NCBI GenBank assembly: GCA_016342685.1
Contig: JAEINU010000004.1
Location: 62,001 to 126,000 of the forward strand
Reading direction: 5' to 3'
Source of the DNA: Bacteroidales bacterium
GTDB taxonomy: Bacteria; Bacteroidota; Bacteroidia; Bacteroidales; UBA12077
Length of the DNA stretch: 64,000 nucleotides
Shown: positions 36,593 through 45,112 of the stretch, piece after piece
How positions within the stretch are numbered: position 1 is the first letter of the stretch
How the letters are laid out: every line of letters begins with the position of its first letter
Notes under the pieces: model-generated
Database searches by the model: none
What the model was told of the DNA's origin: nothing
The model's input: the letters and a program-made list of their open reading frames with translations, nothing else
Program-made: the position numbers and the translations under genes

Positions 36593-36731
36593 AATACCCT
36601 AATATTTATTTAAAAAGCTTTCAAAATTAATGAAGTTTAATGGAAAAAGTATCATCTCGATAAATTTAAGTCTTTTATTCCGATTTTAGAATAGCTAAAT
36701 TGCACTCATCCAAAATTATAAGAACAATATA

Positions 36732-37526
36732 ATGAATCTAATAAAGACTTTTTTCTCAAGTAAATTAAAACCTGCTAAAGTTGGAATAGCATTAAGTGGC
36801 GGTGGAGTGCGTGGAATAGCACATTTAGGCGTTTTAAAAGCTTTAAACGAAAAAAATATTTTCCCTGAGATTGTTTCTGGAGTTAGTGCCGGAGCCTTAG
36901 CTGGAATTTTCTATTGTGATGGATACCTGCCTGATGAAATTCTTGATATTTTTAATAAAACAAGCCTGTTTAATTTTGCCAAGCTTACCATCCCTCGAAA
37001 AGGATTTATGTCAATGAAAAAAGTTCATGAAATCTTAAAAAATAATATTCGTGCAAAAACATTTTCCGATCTCAAAATTCCATTTCATGTAACTACTTCA
37101 AACCTTAGCGATGGTAAAGTTGAATATTTTAGCAAAGGATCCATTATCGACAAGGTTATTGCTTCTGCAAGTATTCCTGTTTTATTTAAACCTGTTAACA
37201 TCAATGGAAATATATATGTTGATGGAGGAATTTTCGACAATCTTCCTATAAATCCTCTTAAAGGAAAATGTGATAAGATCATTGCATCCCATGTAAATCC
37301 ATTGGGAAAAGAAGTCGACCTTGACGGGATACTTGACGTAGCTGAACGAACTTTTCATTTGGCAATAGCCTCAAGCGTGCATGAAAACTCAAAACATTGT
37401 AATTTGTTTATCGAGCCCAAGGATTTAATAAATTATAGCTTGCTAAAGCTCGAAAACATTGATGAAATTTTTCAAATCGGATACGATTCAACCATCAAAA
37501 TTCTTAAATCAAATAATGATTTTTAG
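36732..37526 (+). CDS. patatin-like phospholipase
   Basis: The 264-residue protein has the patatin oxyanion motif GGGVRG (23-28), nucleophile elbow GVSAG (50-54, Ser52) and the catalytic DGG near residue 162 (YVDGGIFDNLP). No signal peptide is present, so it acts in the cytoplasm or on the inner leaflet, probably as a lipid acyl hydrolase. It is shorter than RssA-like proteins by only a little and lacks extra domains. The gene lies divergently from rbfA and 65 bases before cysS. Confidence 0.92.
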   Translation: MNLIKTFFSSKLKPAKVGIALSGGGVRGIAHLGVLKALNEKNIFPEIVSGVSAGALAGIFYCDGYLPDEILDIFNKTSLFNFAKLTIPRKGFMSMKKVHEILKNNIRAKTFSDLKIPFHVTTSNLSDGKVEYFSKGSIIDKVIASASIPVLFKPVNINGNIYVDGGIFDNLPINPLKGKCDKIIASHVNPLGKEVDLDGILDVAERTFHLAIASSVHENSKHCNLFIEPKDLINYSLLKLENIDEIFQIGYDSTIKILKSNNDF

Positions 37527-37561
37527 GATTAATATTTTAAAGATTTACATAATATTATTAG

Positions 37562-37569
37562 TAGTTTTG
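37562..37569 (+). promoter_or_regulatory. -7 element of cysS promoter
   Basis: TAGTTTTG (TAnnTTTG), 22 bases upstream of the ATG at 37592. No clear -33 TTG at the proper distance. Confidence 0.45.
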
Positions 37570-37591
37570 CATTTTGCTTTTAAATAAAATC

Positions 37592-39061
37592 ATGATGACT
37601 AAAGAATTACAGATTTATAACACACTTACAAGAAAGAAAGAAGTTTTTGAACCTATAAACGCACCTCTTGTGGGAATGTATGTTTGTGGCCCCACTGTTT
37701 ATAGCGATGTGCACCTAGGAAATTGTAGAACATTTATATCATTCGATTTAATTTACAGATACTTATCACATTTAGGTTATAATGTGCGTTATGTAAGAAA
37801 TATTACCGATGCTGGTCATTTAGAAGGAGACCGAGACGAAGGTGATGATAAGTTTGCAAAAAAAGCAAAATTAGAACAACTAGAACCTATGGAAATTGTA
37901 CAAAAGTACACTTTAGGTTTTCACGATGTGATGAGAATTTTTAACACTTTATCTCCCAGCATTGAACCAACTGCAACAGGTCATATTTCTGAGCAAATTG
38001 AAATGATTAAAGAAATTATTTCTAATGGATATGCATACGAAAAAGAAGGTACAGTATATTTTGATGTAGAAAAATACAGCAAAGAATATAATTATGGTCA
38101 ACTAACAAATCGCAAGTTAGAAGATCTTTTAGAGGGAACACGTGTACTCGGCGGACAAGACGAAAAAAAAGGACGGCTTGATTTTGCTCTTTGGATAAAA
38201 GCGAAAGCAGAAACTTTAATGCAGTGGCCATCACCTTGGGGATGGGGTTTTCCAGGATGGCATATCGAATGTTCTGCTATGAGCACTAAGTATTTAGGCG
38301 AAACATTTGATATTCACGGTGGAGGAATGGACTTACAAGCCACACATCATAGTAACGAAATAGCACAATCTCAAGCATGTAATCATACTGTACCGGTTAA
38401 ATATTGGATGCACACCAATATGCTAACCGTAAACGGAGTGCGCATGTCGAAAAGTGCTGGAAACGGTTTTTTACCAGGAGAACTATTTACAGGAAATCAT
38501 CCATTATTAGAGAGGGGATATTCGCCAATGGTTGTTCGTTTTTTTATGGCACAATCGCACTATAGAAGTACGCTTGATTTCTCGAACGAAGCACTTCAGG
38601 CTTCAGAAAAAGGATTCCAGAAATTAATGAAAGCTGGAGAAACTTTGAATAAATTAATCACAAACGCAGAATCAACAGTAAACATTAAAGAGTTAAAAGA
38701 GAAATGTTATACTGCGATGAACGACGATTTTAATAGTCCTATTTTAATCGCACACTTATTTGATGCTGTGCGAATTATTAACTTGATTAATGATGGTTCG
38801 GAAAAAATAAATCAAAGCGATTTAGATGAGTTAAAATCAATTTATAATACATTTGTTTTTGATGTTTTAGGATTTAAAAAAGAAGATTCAGAATCTACCA
38901 GCAACGATTTAACAGGTGAATTAATTGATATGGTTTTAAACCTTCGATTAGATGCTAAAAAGAATAAAGACTTTGCTACATCTGATAAAATTCGCGATGC
39001 TCTCACCGAAAAAGGTGTAAAAATTAAAGATACAAAAGACGGCTTTGATTGGGAATTGTAA
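37592..39061 (+). CDS. cysS: cysteine--tRNA ligase
   Basis: I use the ATG at 37592 (489 residues); a TTG 18 bases upstream lies inside the promoter region. The class I synthetase shows the zinc/substrate region MYVCGPTVYSDVHLGNCRTF (a HIGH-like motif), CSAMS and GGGMDLQATHHSNEIAQ. The KMSKS-type loop is RMSKSAGN, and a C-terminal DALR-like helical domain follows. It charges tRNA-Cys in the cytoplasm. A strong terminator follows 26 bases after the stop. Confidence 0.97.
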   Translation: MMTKELQIYNTLTRKKEVFEPINAPLVGMYVCGPTVYSDVHLGNCRTFISFDLIYRYLSHLGYNVRYVRNITDAGHLEGDRDEGDDKFAKKAKLEQLEPMEIVQKYTLGFHDVMRIFNTLSPSIEPTATGHISEQIEMIKEIISNGYAYEKEGTVYFDVEKYSKEYNYGQLTNRKLEDLLEGTRVLGGQDEKKGRLDFALWIKAKAETLMQWPSPWGWGFPGWHIECSAMSTKYLGETFDIHGGGMDLQATHHSNEIAQSQACNHTVPVKYWMHTNMLTVNGVRMSKSAGNGFLPGELFTGNHPLLERGYSPMVVRFFMAQSHYRSTLDFSNEALQASEKGFQKLMKAGETLNKLITNAESTVNIKELKEKCYTAMNDDFNSPILIAHLFDAVRIINLINDGSEKINQSDLDELKSIYNTFVFDVLGFKKEDSESTSNDLTGELIDMVLNLRLDAKKNKDFATSDKIRDALTEKGVKIKDTKDGFDWEL

Positions 39062-39085
39062 TCAATTACAACTTTTTAAAATATT

Positions 39086-39113
39086 TTAAAGTCGGCTAAT
39101 GCCGACTTTTTTA
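39086..39113 (+). terminator. intrinsic terminator of cysS
   Basis: A perfect 9-bp stem AAAGTCGGC / GCCGACTTT with a TAAT loop, followed by a T-run. Confidence 0.92.
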
Positions 39114-39228
39114 TTCGACAATTTTTAATTATTTACCAAACCAAAAAAATTATTATTCACACCTAGGTATTCTATAGTAATTGAATAGAGATAAGGCGGC
39201 AAATTTTAAGGATTTATAGAAACAGTTT

Positions 39229-39244
39229 TGTCCGATAACGGACA
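39229..39244. promoter_or_regulatory. palindrome TGTCCG-ATAA-CGGACA, possible enhancer site
   Basis: A perfect 6-4-6 inverted repeat in the 327-base gap between cysS and the small secreted gene. Its centre lies about 120 bases upstream of the transcription start expected from the possible sigma-54 promoter at 39332-39347, a usual distance for an enhancer-binding protein. Apart from this, the promoter and the cysS terminator, I see nothing else in this gap. Confidence 0.5.
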
Positions 39245-39331
39245 GGCGTGTAGTATTTTCGTTCAGAATTTACCTCGTTCCTATTCTGCGGAAATTTGCT
39301 TTGCTTCTGATTAACTGCAACTTAAATCCTT

Positions 39332-39347
39332 TGGCATAAAAAATGTA
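39332..39347 (+). promoter_or_regulatory. possible sigma-54 (-24/-12) promoter
   Basis: TGGCAT-N5-ATGTA compares with the consensus TGGCAC-N5-TTGCA. The -24 GG is intact, but the -12 GC is GT, so the match is moderate. It lies about 42 bases before the start codon at 39389. Confidence 0.4.
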
Positions 39348-39388
39348 ATTTCTTGCAAGGAAATTAACTTAAAGAAAGGGGCTTTTTT

Positions 39389-39706
39389 ATGAATTTCAGA
39401 ACTACAGTTTTATTAAAATCAATTTGTATATCTATCATTTTTACATTTAGTGCATATAATAATCCTGCACAGAACAAATACTCAGAAAATTCAATAAGGT
39501 CTTCGGATTTAACTGTTAAAAAAACATCTCAAACTTCCATACTTAATTTGATGCAATTAGATGATTCCAAAATTATTGAGGAAATTAGAACAATTGAGGA
39601 ATGGATGTTAGACGAAAATTTTTGGAAAATCAAACCTATAGATTCTCAAAACGATATAATAAGTGAAAAAGAGTGGATGAAAAAACACGATTTCTACATT
39701 TTATAG
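39389..39706 (+). CDS. small secreted protein, unknown
   Basis: The 105-residue protein has an N-terminal hydrophobic segment (about 8-22) that looks like a signal peptide. A serine/threonine/lysine-rich linker follows. The C-terminal part carries two similar elements, IEEWMLDENFWK and EKEWMKKHDFYIL. The EWM-D-FW pattern recurs in short secreted Bacteroidota proteins I have seen, but I know no function. An AAAGAAAGGGG ribosome-binding region precedes the ATG. A hairpin terminator follows 37 bases after the stop, so it is a single-gene unit, possibly under sigma-54 control. Confidence 0.7.
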   Translation: MNFRTTVLLKSICISIIFTFSAYNNPAQNKYSENSIRSSDLTVKKTSQTSILNLMQLDDSKIIEEIRTIEEWMLDENFWKIKPIDSQNDIISEKEWMKKHDFYIL

Positions 39707-39742
39707 TTTTTTCTTCGAATTTTAAAATCTCCATATATTCCC

Positions 39743-39772
39743 AACTGCCGCATTTTGTGGCAGTTTTATTAT
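39743..39772 (+). terminator. intrinsic terminator of the small secreted gene
   Basis: A 10-bp stem AACTGCCGCA / TGTGGCAGTT with one G-U pair and a TTT loop, followed by TTTATTAT. Confidence 0.8.
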
Positions 39773-39812
39773 ATGTCAAATTTTGCGTAAATTTCGGCAA
39801 AATTAAAGCTAG

Positions 39813-40802
39813 ATGTACAACTTTTCTGTTGATGATATTTTTTCGATTAAAAACGACAATCAATTTAATGAAATTGCTTTAAAAGTATTTAATTATCAGG
39901 CAGAGAACAATCCTGTTTACAAAAAATATTTGTTTCATTTAGGAACTAAAAGATCTGAAATTAATACTATCCATCAAATACCCTTTCTTCCTATTGAGTT
40001 TTTTAAATCTCATGAAATTATCACGGGAGAAAAAAAATCTGAAAAAACTTTTTTTAGCAGCGGAACTACAGGAATGAAACGCAGTAATCATCATGTTTCC
40101 GACATATCTATTTATGAAAAGAGTTTCTTAAAAGGATTTGAACAAAACTATGGAAAAACAGAAGATTATTGCATTTTAGCTTTACTACCGACATATCTCG
40201 AAAACGAAAGTTCGTCGTTAGTATATATGGTAAATAGCTTAATACAAAAGTCTAATCACCCCGAGAGTGGATTTTACTTAAATAACATAGACGAACTTGC
40301 TTTTAAACTTAACGTCCTCGATAAAAGTAATTCCAAAGTAATTTTAATTGGTGTATCCTACGCACTACTCGATTTAGCAGAACAATTTTCGATAAACCTT
40401 TCCAATACAATTGTAATGGAAACTGGCGGAATGAAGGGAAAAAGGAAAGAACTCACTAAAAAAGAACTACATCAGTTTTTAAAATCAAAACTAGGCGTAA
40501 ATACAATTCATTCTGAATATGGAATGACAGAGCTTTTATCTCAGGCATATTCTTCTGAAGAAGGAAAGTTTATGACTCCAGCTTGGATGAAGATTATCAT
40601 TCGCGACACATACGATCCTTTTTCTTTGCTCGAAAACGGCAAATCGGGAGGAATAAATATTATTGATTTAGCCAATATTAATTCGTGTTCGTTTATTGAA
40701 ACAAAAGATATTGGAAAAATTAACGAAGATACTAGTTTCGAAGTTCTTGGACGATTTGATTATAGTGATATTCGTGGCTGCAACTTATTGATTGCTGAAT
40801 AA
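39813..40802 (+). CDS. LuxE/PaaK-like acyl-protein synthetase
   Basis: The 329-residue protein belongs to the LuxE-like branch of adenylating enzymes. The phosphate-binding motif FSSGTTGMKRS lies at 81-91, ETGGMKGKRKELTKKEL near 208 and the adenylate motif HSEYGMTELL near 233. It lacks a separate small C-terminal ANL domain. LuxE forms acyl-AMP and transfers the acyl group to a cysteine of a partner; the present substrate is unknown. In Bacteroidota such genes occur alone or near polysaccharide or lipid genes. It is flanked by a terminator upstream and an interspersed hairpin pair downstream. Confidence 0.82.
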   Translation: MYNFSVDDIFSIKNDNQFNEIALKVFNYQAENNPVYKKYLFHLGTKRSEINTIHQIPFLPIEFFKSHEIITGEKKSEKTFFSSGTTGMKRSNHHVSDISIYEKSFLKGFEQNYGKTEDYCILALLPTYLENESSSLVYMVNSLIQKSNHPESGFYLNNIDELAFKLNVLDKSNSKVILIGVSYALLDLAEQFSINLSNTIVMETGGMKGKRKELTKKELHQFLKSKLGVNTIHSEYGMTELLSQAYSSEEGKFMTPAWMKIIIRDTYDPFSLLENGKSGGINIIDLANINSCSFIETKDIGKINEDTSFEVLGRFDYSDIRGCNLLIAE

Positions 40803-40818
40803 AAATAATTTTTTTATT

Positions 40819-40884
40819 GTCATTCTGAGCTTGTCGAAGAATGCACTATACAAATAATAACATTTCGACAGGCTCAATATAACA
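40819..40884. repeat. interspersed family A hairpins, inverted pair
   Basis: The first copy reads GTCATTCTGAGCTTGTCG-AAGAATG (stem CATTCT / AGAATG). A second, opposite-oriented copy starts at 40861 (CATTTCGACAGGCTCAATAT). This is the leftmost member of the family in the window. It separates the convergent LuxE-like and C1 peptidase genes and may also terminate both. Confidence 0.85.
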
Positions 40885-40904
40885 TATAAGATTTCCTTAG
40901 ATTA

Positions 40905-42017
40905 TTATAAATCTAACTTTTTCTTTAAATCCTTTGGAATAGCATTTTTATGAACCATAATTGCCACCGTATGCAAACGCATAAATTCTTCCGACATATT
41001 TAAAAAACCTCCAAACTCGTTACTTTCTGTTCCCCACGAATTTTTTGTTTTATAATACATAACATCATTCTGATCTTTAACCAAACCAACAATATGCATT
41101 AAATGATCGTCTGTTACATTAAAGTTATTGTATTGTGCTTGTCTAAAATCAGCATCGATTGCTTTCTCTTTAATTGGATGATTTAAATGACTTTTTTCTT
41201 TGTCAGTTTCATCATCAACAACAGCAACATTGTTTTTATGAGAAAATCCTTTGTCGCTCACATCACCATCCCAAACAAAAGTATATCCTTCCATTAAAGA
41301 AAACTTCATAATATCCATTAACTCATCTAAGTGCACATTGTAATACTGATCTTGAGACCAATTATCCGGAATAAGTAGGGTCGATTGTTTGTAATATGGC
41401 ATATCTGTATAAGATGTAAGCTCAACATAATCGTTAATATTAATTCCTAAATCTTTAGCATAAGTTTGAGGAGTATAAGATTTTCCATCAATTTCAAAAG
41501 ATTCTGGATCCTCGCCTAAATAAATATCCAGTATTGCATTAAAAGCATTATACCATACATTGCTAGGGTTTTTAGCTTTTAAAACACCATCTAAAAAACT
41601 TGTTAATACAGCACTTAGTTCATTATGATTATGCTTCTCCGAATCATACATGCGTCCTAAGTATACACTTTCTGGAACAATTCCATGATCCTTTATCTCG
41701 TTTAGAACATCATGTGCCTGACCTCCTTGGCTAAAATTTGATTTACCATGCGTTTTAATGTAATTACTTGCTTTTTGCTCGTAAGCTTTTTTTACAAAAT
41801 ACATCTCCGATAAATCATACTCCGGTTTTCCCATTCTTATTAATTCACTTTCTAAAAATGAAACCGTAGAATAACACCAGCAAGTTCCGGTTCTATCCTG
41901 ACTTTTAACAGTTGAAACACCTAAATCTACAATCGATTTAAATTCATAACTTTCATCTTGAGCATTTACGATTGAAACACTTAAAAGAACTACTACAATA
42001 ATTATTAATCTTTTCAT
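40905..42017 (-). CDS. secreted C1-family cysteine peptidase
   Basis: I choose the ATG at 42017, which starts a clean Sec signal peptide (MKRLIIIVVV to VNAQ, 1-20) one base after the preceding gene's stop; the longer frame from 42065 puts 16 residues before it. The 370-residue protein matches bleomycin-hydrolase/aminopeptidase-C-like C1 enzymes. Gln40 and catalytic Cys46 lie in QDRTGTCWCYS, the histidine in DHLMHIVG and the asparagine in TKNSWG. It should be a periplasmic or exported peptidase. It is last in an operon with yraN, mmcQ/yjbR and DUF502 genes. Confidence 0.9.
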   Translation of the reverse strand: MKRLIIIVVVLLSVSIVNAQDESYEFKSIVDLGVSTVKSQDRTGTCWCYSTVSFLESELIRMGKPEYDLSEMYFVKKAYEQKASNYIKTHGKSNFSQGGQAHDVLNEIKDHGIVPESVYLGRMYDSEKHNHNELSAVLTSFLDGVLKAKNPSNVWYNAFNAILDIYLGEDPESFEIDGKSYTPQTYAKDLGININDYVELTSYTDMPYYKQSTLLIPDNWSQDQYYNVHLDELMDIMKFSLMEGYTFVWDGDVSDKGFSHKNNVAVVDDETDKEKSHLNHPIKEKAIDADFRQAQYNNFNVTDDHLMHIVGLVKDQNDVMYYKTKNSWGTESNEFGGFLNMSEEFMRLHTVAIMVHKNAIPKDLKKKLDL

Positions 42018-42018
42018 C

Positions 42019-42606
42019 TTAGTTATTTTTATCATTATCATAATTCGCAACACCTCCCGATACAATAAACTTCATAACATCGGCTGGTGGAGCATCTATT
42101 TTCTTAACATTTTCAACCGGGACAATAAATAGTTCTCCTGAAAAATTATAGGAGTGTGGGAAGTAAACAGCTACTTTGTTTCCAGACACTCCCAATTTTG
42201 AAACATCCGTTTGAGTCAAGAAACCAAACTTCTCTAAATTTGAAATTGTATTTACCTTAACCAGAACTGGTTGATTAAATTTCTTCTCTTTTCCAACAAA
42301 GGCAGTTAATAAATCTTTAATGGATGTATATACTACCTTTATTAATGGAACTTTATTTACTATGTGATTTACAATTCGCTTAATTGGCCTTGCAATAATT
42401 GTTTTACCTAATAAACCTAATAATGCCACCAATAAAAAAACAATTAAAAGGCTTAAGCCTGGAATATTAATATTAAAATAATCCGTAACCAAAGGCTTTA
42501 AAAGTTCGTCTAAAACTACAAATGTTTTATAAAGCACAAATATTGTAATCCCTAAAGGGGCAAGGTAAATTAATCCTTGAAAAAAATATCCTAATAATTT
42601 CTTCAT
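42019..42606 (-). CDS. DUF502 membrane protein
   Basis: The 195-residue protein has two membrane helices (about 8-30 and 48-72). A soluble domain follows with PLIKVVYTSIKDLLTAFVGKEKKFNQPVLV, the core signature of DUF502. The domain is widespread in bacteria and plants and its function is not settled. It sits between the MmcQ/YjbR-like and peptidase genes, 29 bases and 1 base away, so all are probably co-transcribed. Confidence 0.9.
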   Translation of the reverse strand: MKKLLGYFFQGLIYLAPLGITIFVLYKTFVVLDELLKPLVTDYFNINIPGLSLLIVFLLVALLGLLGKTIIARPIKRIVNHIVNKVPLIKVVYTSIKDLLTAFVGKEKKFNQPVLVKVNTISNLEKFGFLTQTDVSKLGVSGNKVAVYFPHSYNFSGELFIVPVENVKKIDAPPADVMKFIVSGGVANYDNDKNN

Positions 42607-42635
42607 CTTATTGCTCTAATAGATTTTAAATATCC

Positions 42636-42989
42636 CTATAAATTACCTAGCTCTTCTTTTTGTTTCTTTGTAAGAGAATTAAAGATTAAATCGTATGAAT
42701 GATCTATCAACTCATAAATTAACTTTTCTGGAACACTACCTTCTACAATTATAGTATTCCAATGTTTTTTGTTCATATGATAACCCGGAATAATATGTTC
42801 TGGATATTCCTCGCGAAGTTTAATTGTTCTTTCCGGATCACATTTTAGATTAACTCTGAATTCGCCTTCAATATCCGTTAAGGCAAACATTTTAATCACC
42901 TTAAAAACCAATGTTGTTTCATCAAAAGGGAATCCTTCTGTGGTTCCTTTTTTCGATAAGCAATAATTTCTAAAACCTTCTATATTCAT
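42636..42989 (-). CDS. MmcQ/YjbR-family protein
   Basis: The 117-residue protein begins MNIEGFRNYCLSKKGTTEGFPFDETTLVFKV, the CyaY-like start of the MmcQ/YjbR family. YHMNKKHWNTIIVEGSVP and an ELIDHSYDLI helix complete the fold. Family members were proposed to bind DNA because of their fold, but a firm role is lacking. It lies 8 bases after the yraN-like gene. Confidence 0.9.
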   Translation of the reverse strand: MNIEGFRNYCLSKKGTTEGFPFDETTLVFKVIKMFALTDIEGEFRVNLKCDPERTIKLREEYPEHIIPGYHMNKKHWNTIIVEGSVPEKLIYELIDHSYDLIFNSLTKKQKEELGNL

Positions 42990-42997
42990 GATATTTA

Positions 42998-43366
42998 CTA
43001 AGTTATTAAGCTTGCTTGGAAAGCATCCTCAATATGTTCAATTATTGTTTCGTTCGACAACAAAGATACTCCAATAATATCAAAGCGTGTTTCAAAGTCA
43101 ATATTAAACTCCTCGATATAAGCCTCTGTAGCCTTTATTATAAACTTTTGCTTATTAATTGTAACTGCCTCTTTCGGACTTTCAAAATACTCACTTGTTC
43201 TGGTTTTTACTTCCACAACCACCAATAGGTTATTTTTTTCCGCAATTATATCAATTTCATTTTTTCTAAATCGCCAGTTTATATGCCTTATTTTAAATCC
43301 ATTATCGACAAGAAATTTATTTGCTATTTCTTCTCCCTTTTTCCCTACCAGGTTGTGTTCTGCCAT
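42998..43366 (-). CDS. YraN/UPF0102 nuclease-fold protein
   Basis: The 122-residue protein has the restriction-endonuclease-like core seen in Holliday-junction resolvases: G-K-GEEIANKFL near the N-terminus, then RKNEIDIIAEKNNLLVVVEVKTR with the D-x-ExK pattern (D44, E-V-K near 52-54). UPF0102 proteins are near-universal in bacteria and their role is not well established. It is the first gene of the four-gene operon ending at the C1 peptidase. Confidence 0.92.
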   Translation of the reverse strand: MAEHNLVGKKGEEIANKFLVDNGFKIRHINWRFRKNEIDIIAEKNNLLVVVEVKTRTSEYFESPKEAVTINKQKFIIKATEAYIEEFNIDFETRFDIIGVSLLSNETIIEHIEDAFQASLIT

Positions 43367-43463
43367 TTTTTTAATTACTTTTGTAACCTTATTAATCTTA
43401 AGCCTGTAAGATACAATAGGTTTTGCAATTTAATCGTTTTATAAAGATAATTTATTATCCATT

Positions 43464-44096
43464 ATGGTAAACCTTGTAATTAGTTTTATACTGTTACTGT
43501 TTCCTCCTTTCAATAATCTTGGAACATTCGAAGGTCGTATCGAACTGGTTCAAGAAACACATTATGAAAAATCTTATTTTACCTATTTTATAAAAAACGA
43601 TAATGTTAGAATTGATGAATTTGATAGCGATCATCTATTAATTCAATCCTTAATTATAAAAATCAACGATGAACAGGTTTATATATTATGCCCTTCTAAA
43701 AAACTATATACTCAATTAACTCTTTCTGATTCTAAAAAGATGACTAGTGATAATTTTAAAATTATTAAAACGGAAAATTCAAGAATTGTAAATGGTTTTG
43801 ATTGTTATCAATGGAGAGTAAAAAATATTGAGCGAAATACAGAAGCTGCATATTGGGTTTCTCAAAACAACTTTTACTTTTTCGAAGATTTAATAAAATT
43901 GCTTAACCGAACCGATAAAACGTTTGAGTTTTTTGAGATTATTCCTGATTCTCAAGGATTCTTTCCAATGTTAAGCGTCGAAAGAACACTCCTTCGAAAA
44001 GAAAAACTCAGAACTTATGTTGTAGCTATAAATAATGAAATCCTTGACGAATCGAATTTTATTATTCCTCCAGAATACAAGCCGGTAGAAAATTAA
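43464..44096 (+). CDS. secreted protein, DUF4412-like
   Basis: The 210-residue protein has an N-terminal hydrophobic signal or anchor (2-16). The rest is rich in beta strands, with FEGRIELVQETHY, then IKNDNVRIDEF and MLSVERTLLRKEKLRTYVV. This is the pattern of DUF4412/LolA-like lipid-carrier beta-sheets in Bacteroidota. Family assignment is by eye and only moderate. It probably acts in the periplasm. Its end overlaps the convergent LD-carboxypeptidase gene by 4 bases. Confidence 0.7.
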   Translation: MVNLVISFILLLFPPFNNLGTFEGRIELVQETHYEKSYFTYFIKNDNVRIDEFDSDHLLIQSLIIKINDEQVYILCPSKKLYTQLTLSDSKKMTSDNFKIIKTENSRIVNGFDCYQWRVKNIERNTEAAYWVSQNNFYFFEDLIKLLNRTDKTFEFFEIIPDSQGFFPMLSVERTLLRKEKLRTYVVAINNEILDESNFIIPPEYKPVEN

Positions 44097-44995
44097 GATT
44101 TAAAAATTACTTTATCTGCTTCCACATGGAGCTCCGATTTATTTCCTAAAATAAGAGCATAGTTATTATCTATATGTCCAACCGGGAAATCATAGCAAAC
44201 CGGGAAATCATATTCAGCAACTGCATCCCTAATAATTTCATAAGCCGACTTACCAAAAGGAATAGGATTGTCATTCATTTTTGTCATTCCTCCAACAATT
44301 AAGCCTTTTAGATTCTCAAGTTTACCACTGTATTTCATATTCATCATCATACGATCGATGTGGTATAAATATTCATCGAGATCTTCCAAAACCAAAATTT
44401 TCCCGTCTGTTTCAATATCGTATTTAGTTCCCGAAACACTAAATAAAACGGATAAATTCCCCCCTATTAAATCAGCAGAAACCACGCCATTTCGATTAAA
44501 TTCCTGTGGTTTTATCGTATAAATATTTTGTTCTCCAAACAAAGTCTTTTTCAAAGTTTTTACTGCTTCGTTTTCCGATAAATCCTTTGGGAAATTAAAA
44601 GGCATTGTCCCATGAATCGACTTAACACCAAGATTCTGATTTAAATGCGCATGTAAAGCAGTAAGGTCACTATATCCAATAATCCATTTTGGATTCTCTA
44701 AGAATTTTGTAAAATCCAATAATTTCAAGGTTTTTACTGTTCCATATCCTCCTCGAGCTGCAATAATGGCTTTAACTTTTGGGTTATCCATCATTATCTG
44801 AAGATCTTCCGCTCGTTGCTCGTCTGTTCCAGCAAATTGTCTGTTTTTTGAGAATAGATTTTTTCCAAGTATAACTTCCAAACCCCATCGTTCAAAAACT
44901 TTTATCGAAGCTTCAATTTCTTCCATATAAATTTTTCTTGCAGGAGCTACGATTCCAATTTTATCACCTTTCTTTAAAAATGCAGGAGTTATCAT
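44093..44995 (-). CDS. LD-carboxypeptidase (S66 family)
   Basis: The 300-residue protein has the S66 features. The catalytic serine is in WIIGYSDLTALH. A glutamate lies in LEDLDEYLYHIDRMM, and the histidine in FPVGHIDNNYALILG completes the triad. MITPAFLKKGDKIGIVAPAR is the typical N-terminus. These enzymes remove the terminal D-alanine from murein tetrapeptides in the cytoplasm during cell-wall recycling. No signal peptide is present, in agreement. It lies divergent from metG. Confidence 0.93.
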   Translation of the reverse strand: MITPAFLKKGDKIGIVAPARKIYMEEIEASIKVFERWGLEVILGKNLFSKNRQFAGTDEQRAEDLQIMMDNPKVKAIIAARGGYGTVKTLKLLDFTKFLENPKWIIGYSDLTALHAHLNQNLGVKSIHGTMPFNFPKDLSENEAVKTLKKTLFGEQNIYTIKPQEFNRNGVVSADLIGGNLSVLFSVSGTKYDIETDGKILVLEDLDEYLYHIDRMMMNMKYSGKLENLKGLIVGGMTKMNDNPIPFGKSAYEIIRDAVAEYDFPVCYDFPVGHIDNNYALILGNKSELHVEADKVIFKS

Positions 44996-45062
44996 TTACA
45001 TATCGATTTAAATCAATGTAAAACTAAGTAATATTTATATGATGAAAAAAAATATTCCTTTG

Positions 45063-45070
45063 TATATTTG
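45063..45070 (+). promoter_or_regulatory. -7 element of metG promoter
   Basis: TATATTTG (TAnnTTTG), 42 bases upstream of the metG ATG. Confidence 0.45.
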
Positions 45071-45112
45071 TGCGATATTCAAGCGAATCAATAATAAGAG
45101 AGCAATATAAAC

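Noticed and set aside
44996-45021. Palindromic stretch between LD-carboxypeptidase and metG (TTACAT...GATTTAAATC...ATGTAA)
   Set aside because: The outer arms are not symmetric about the centre and the sequence is very AT-rich; it could arise by chance.
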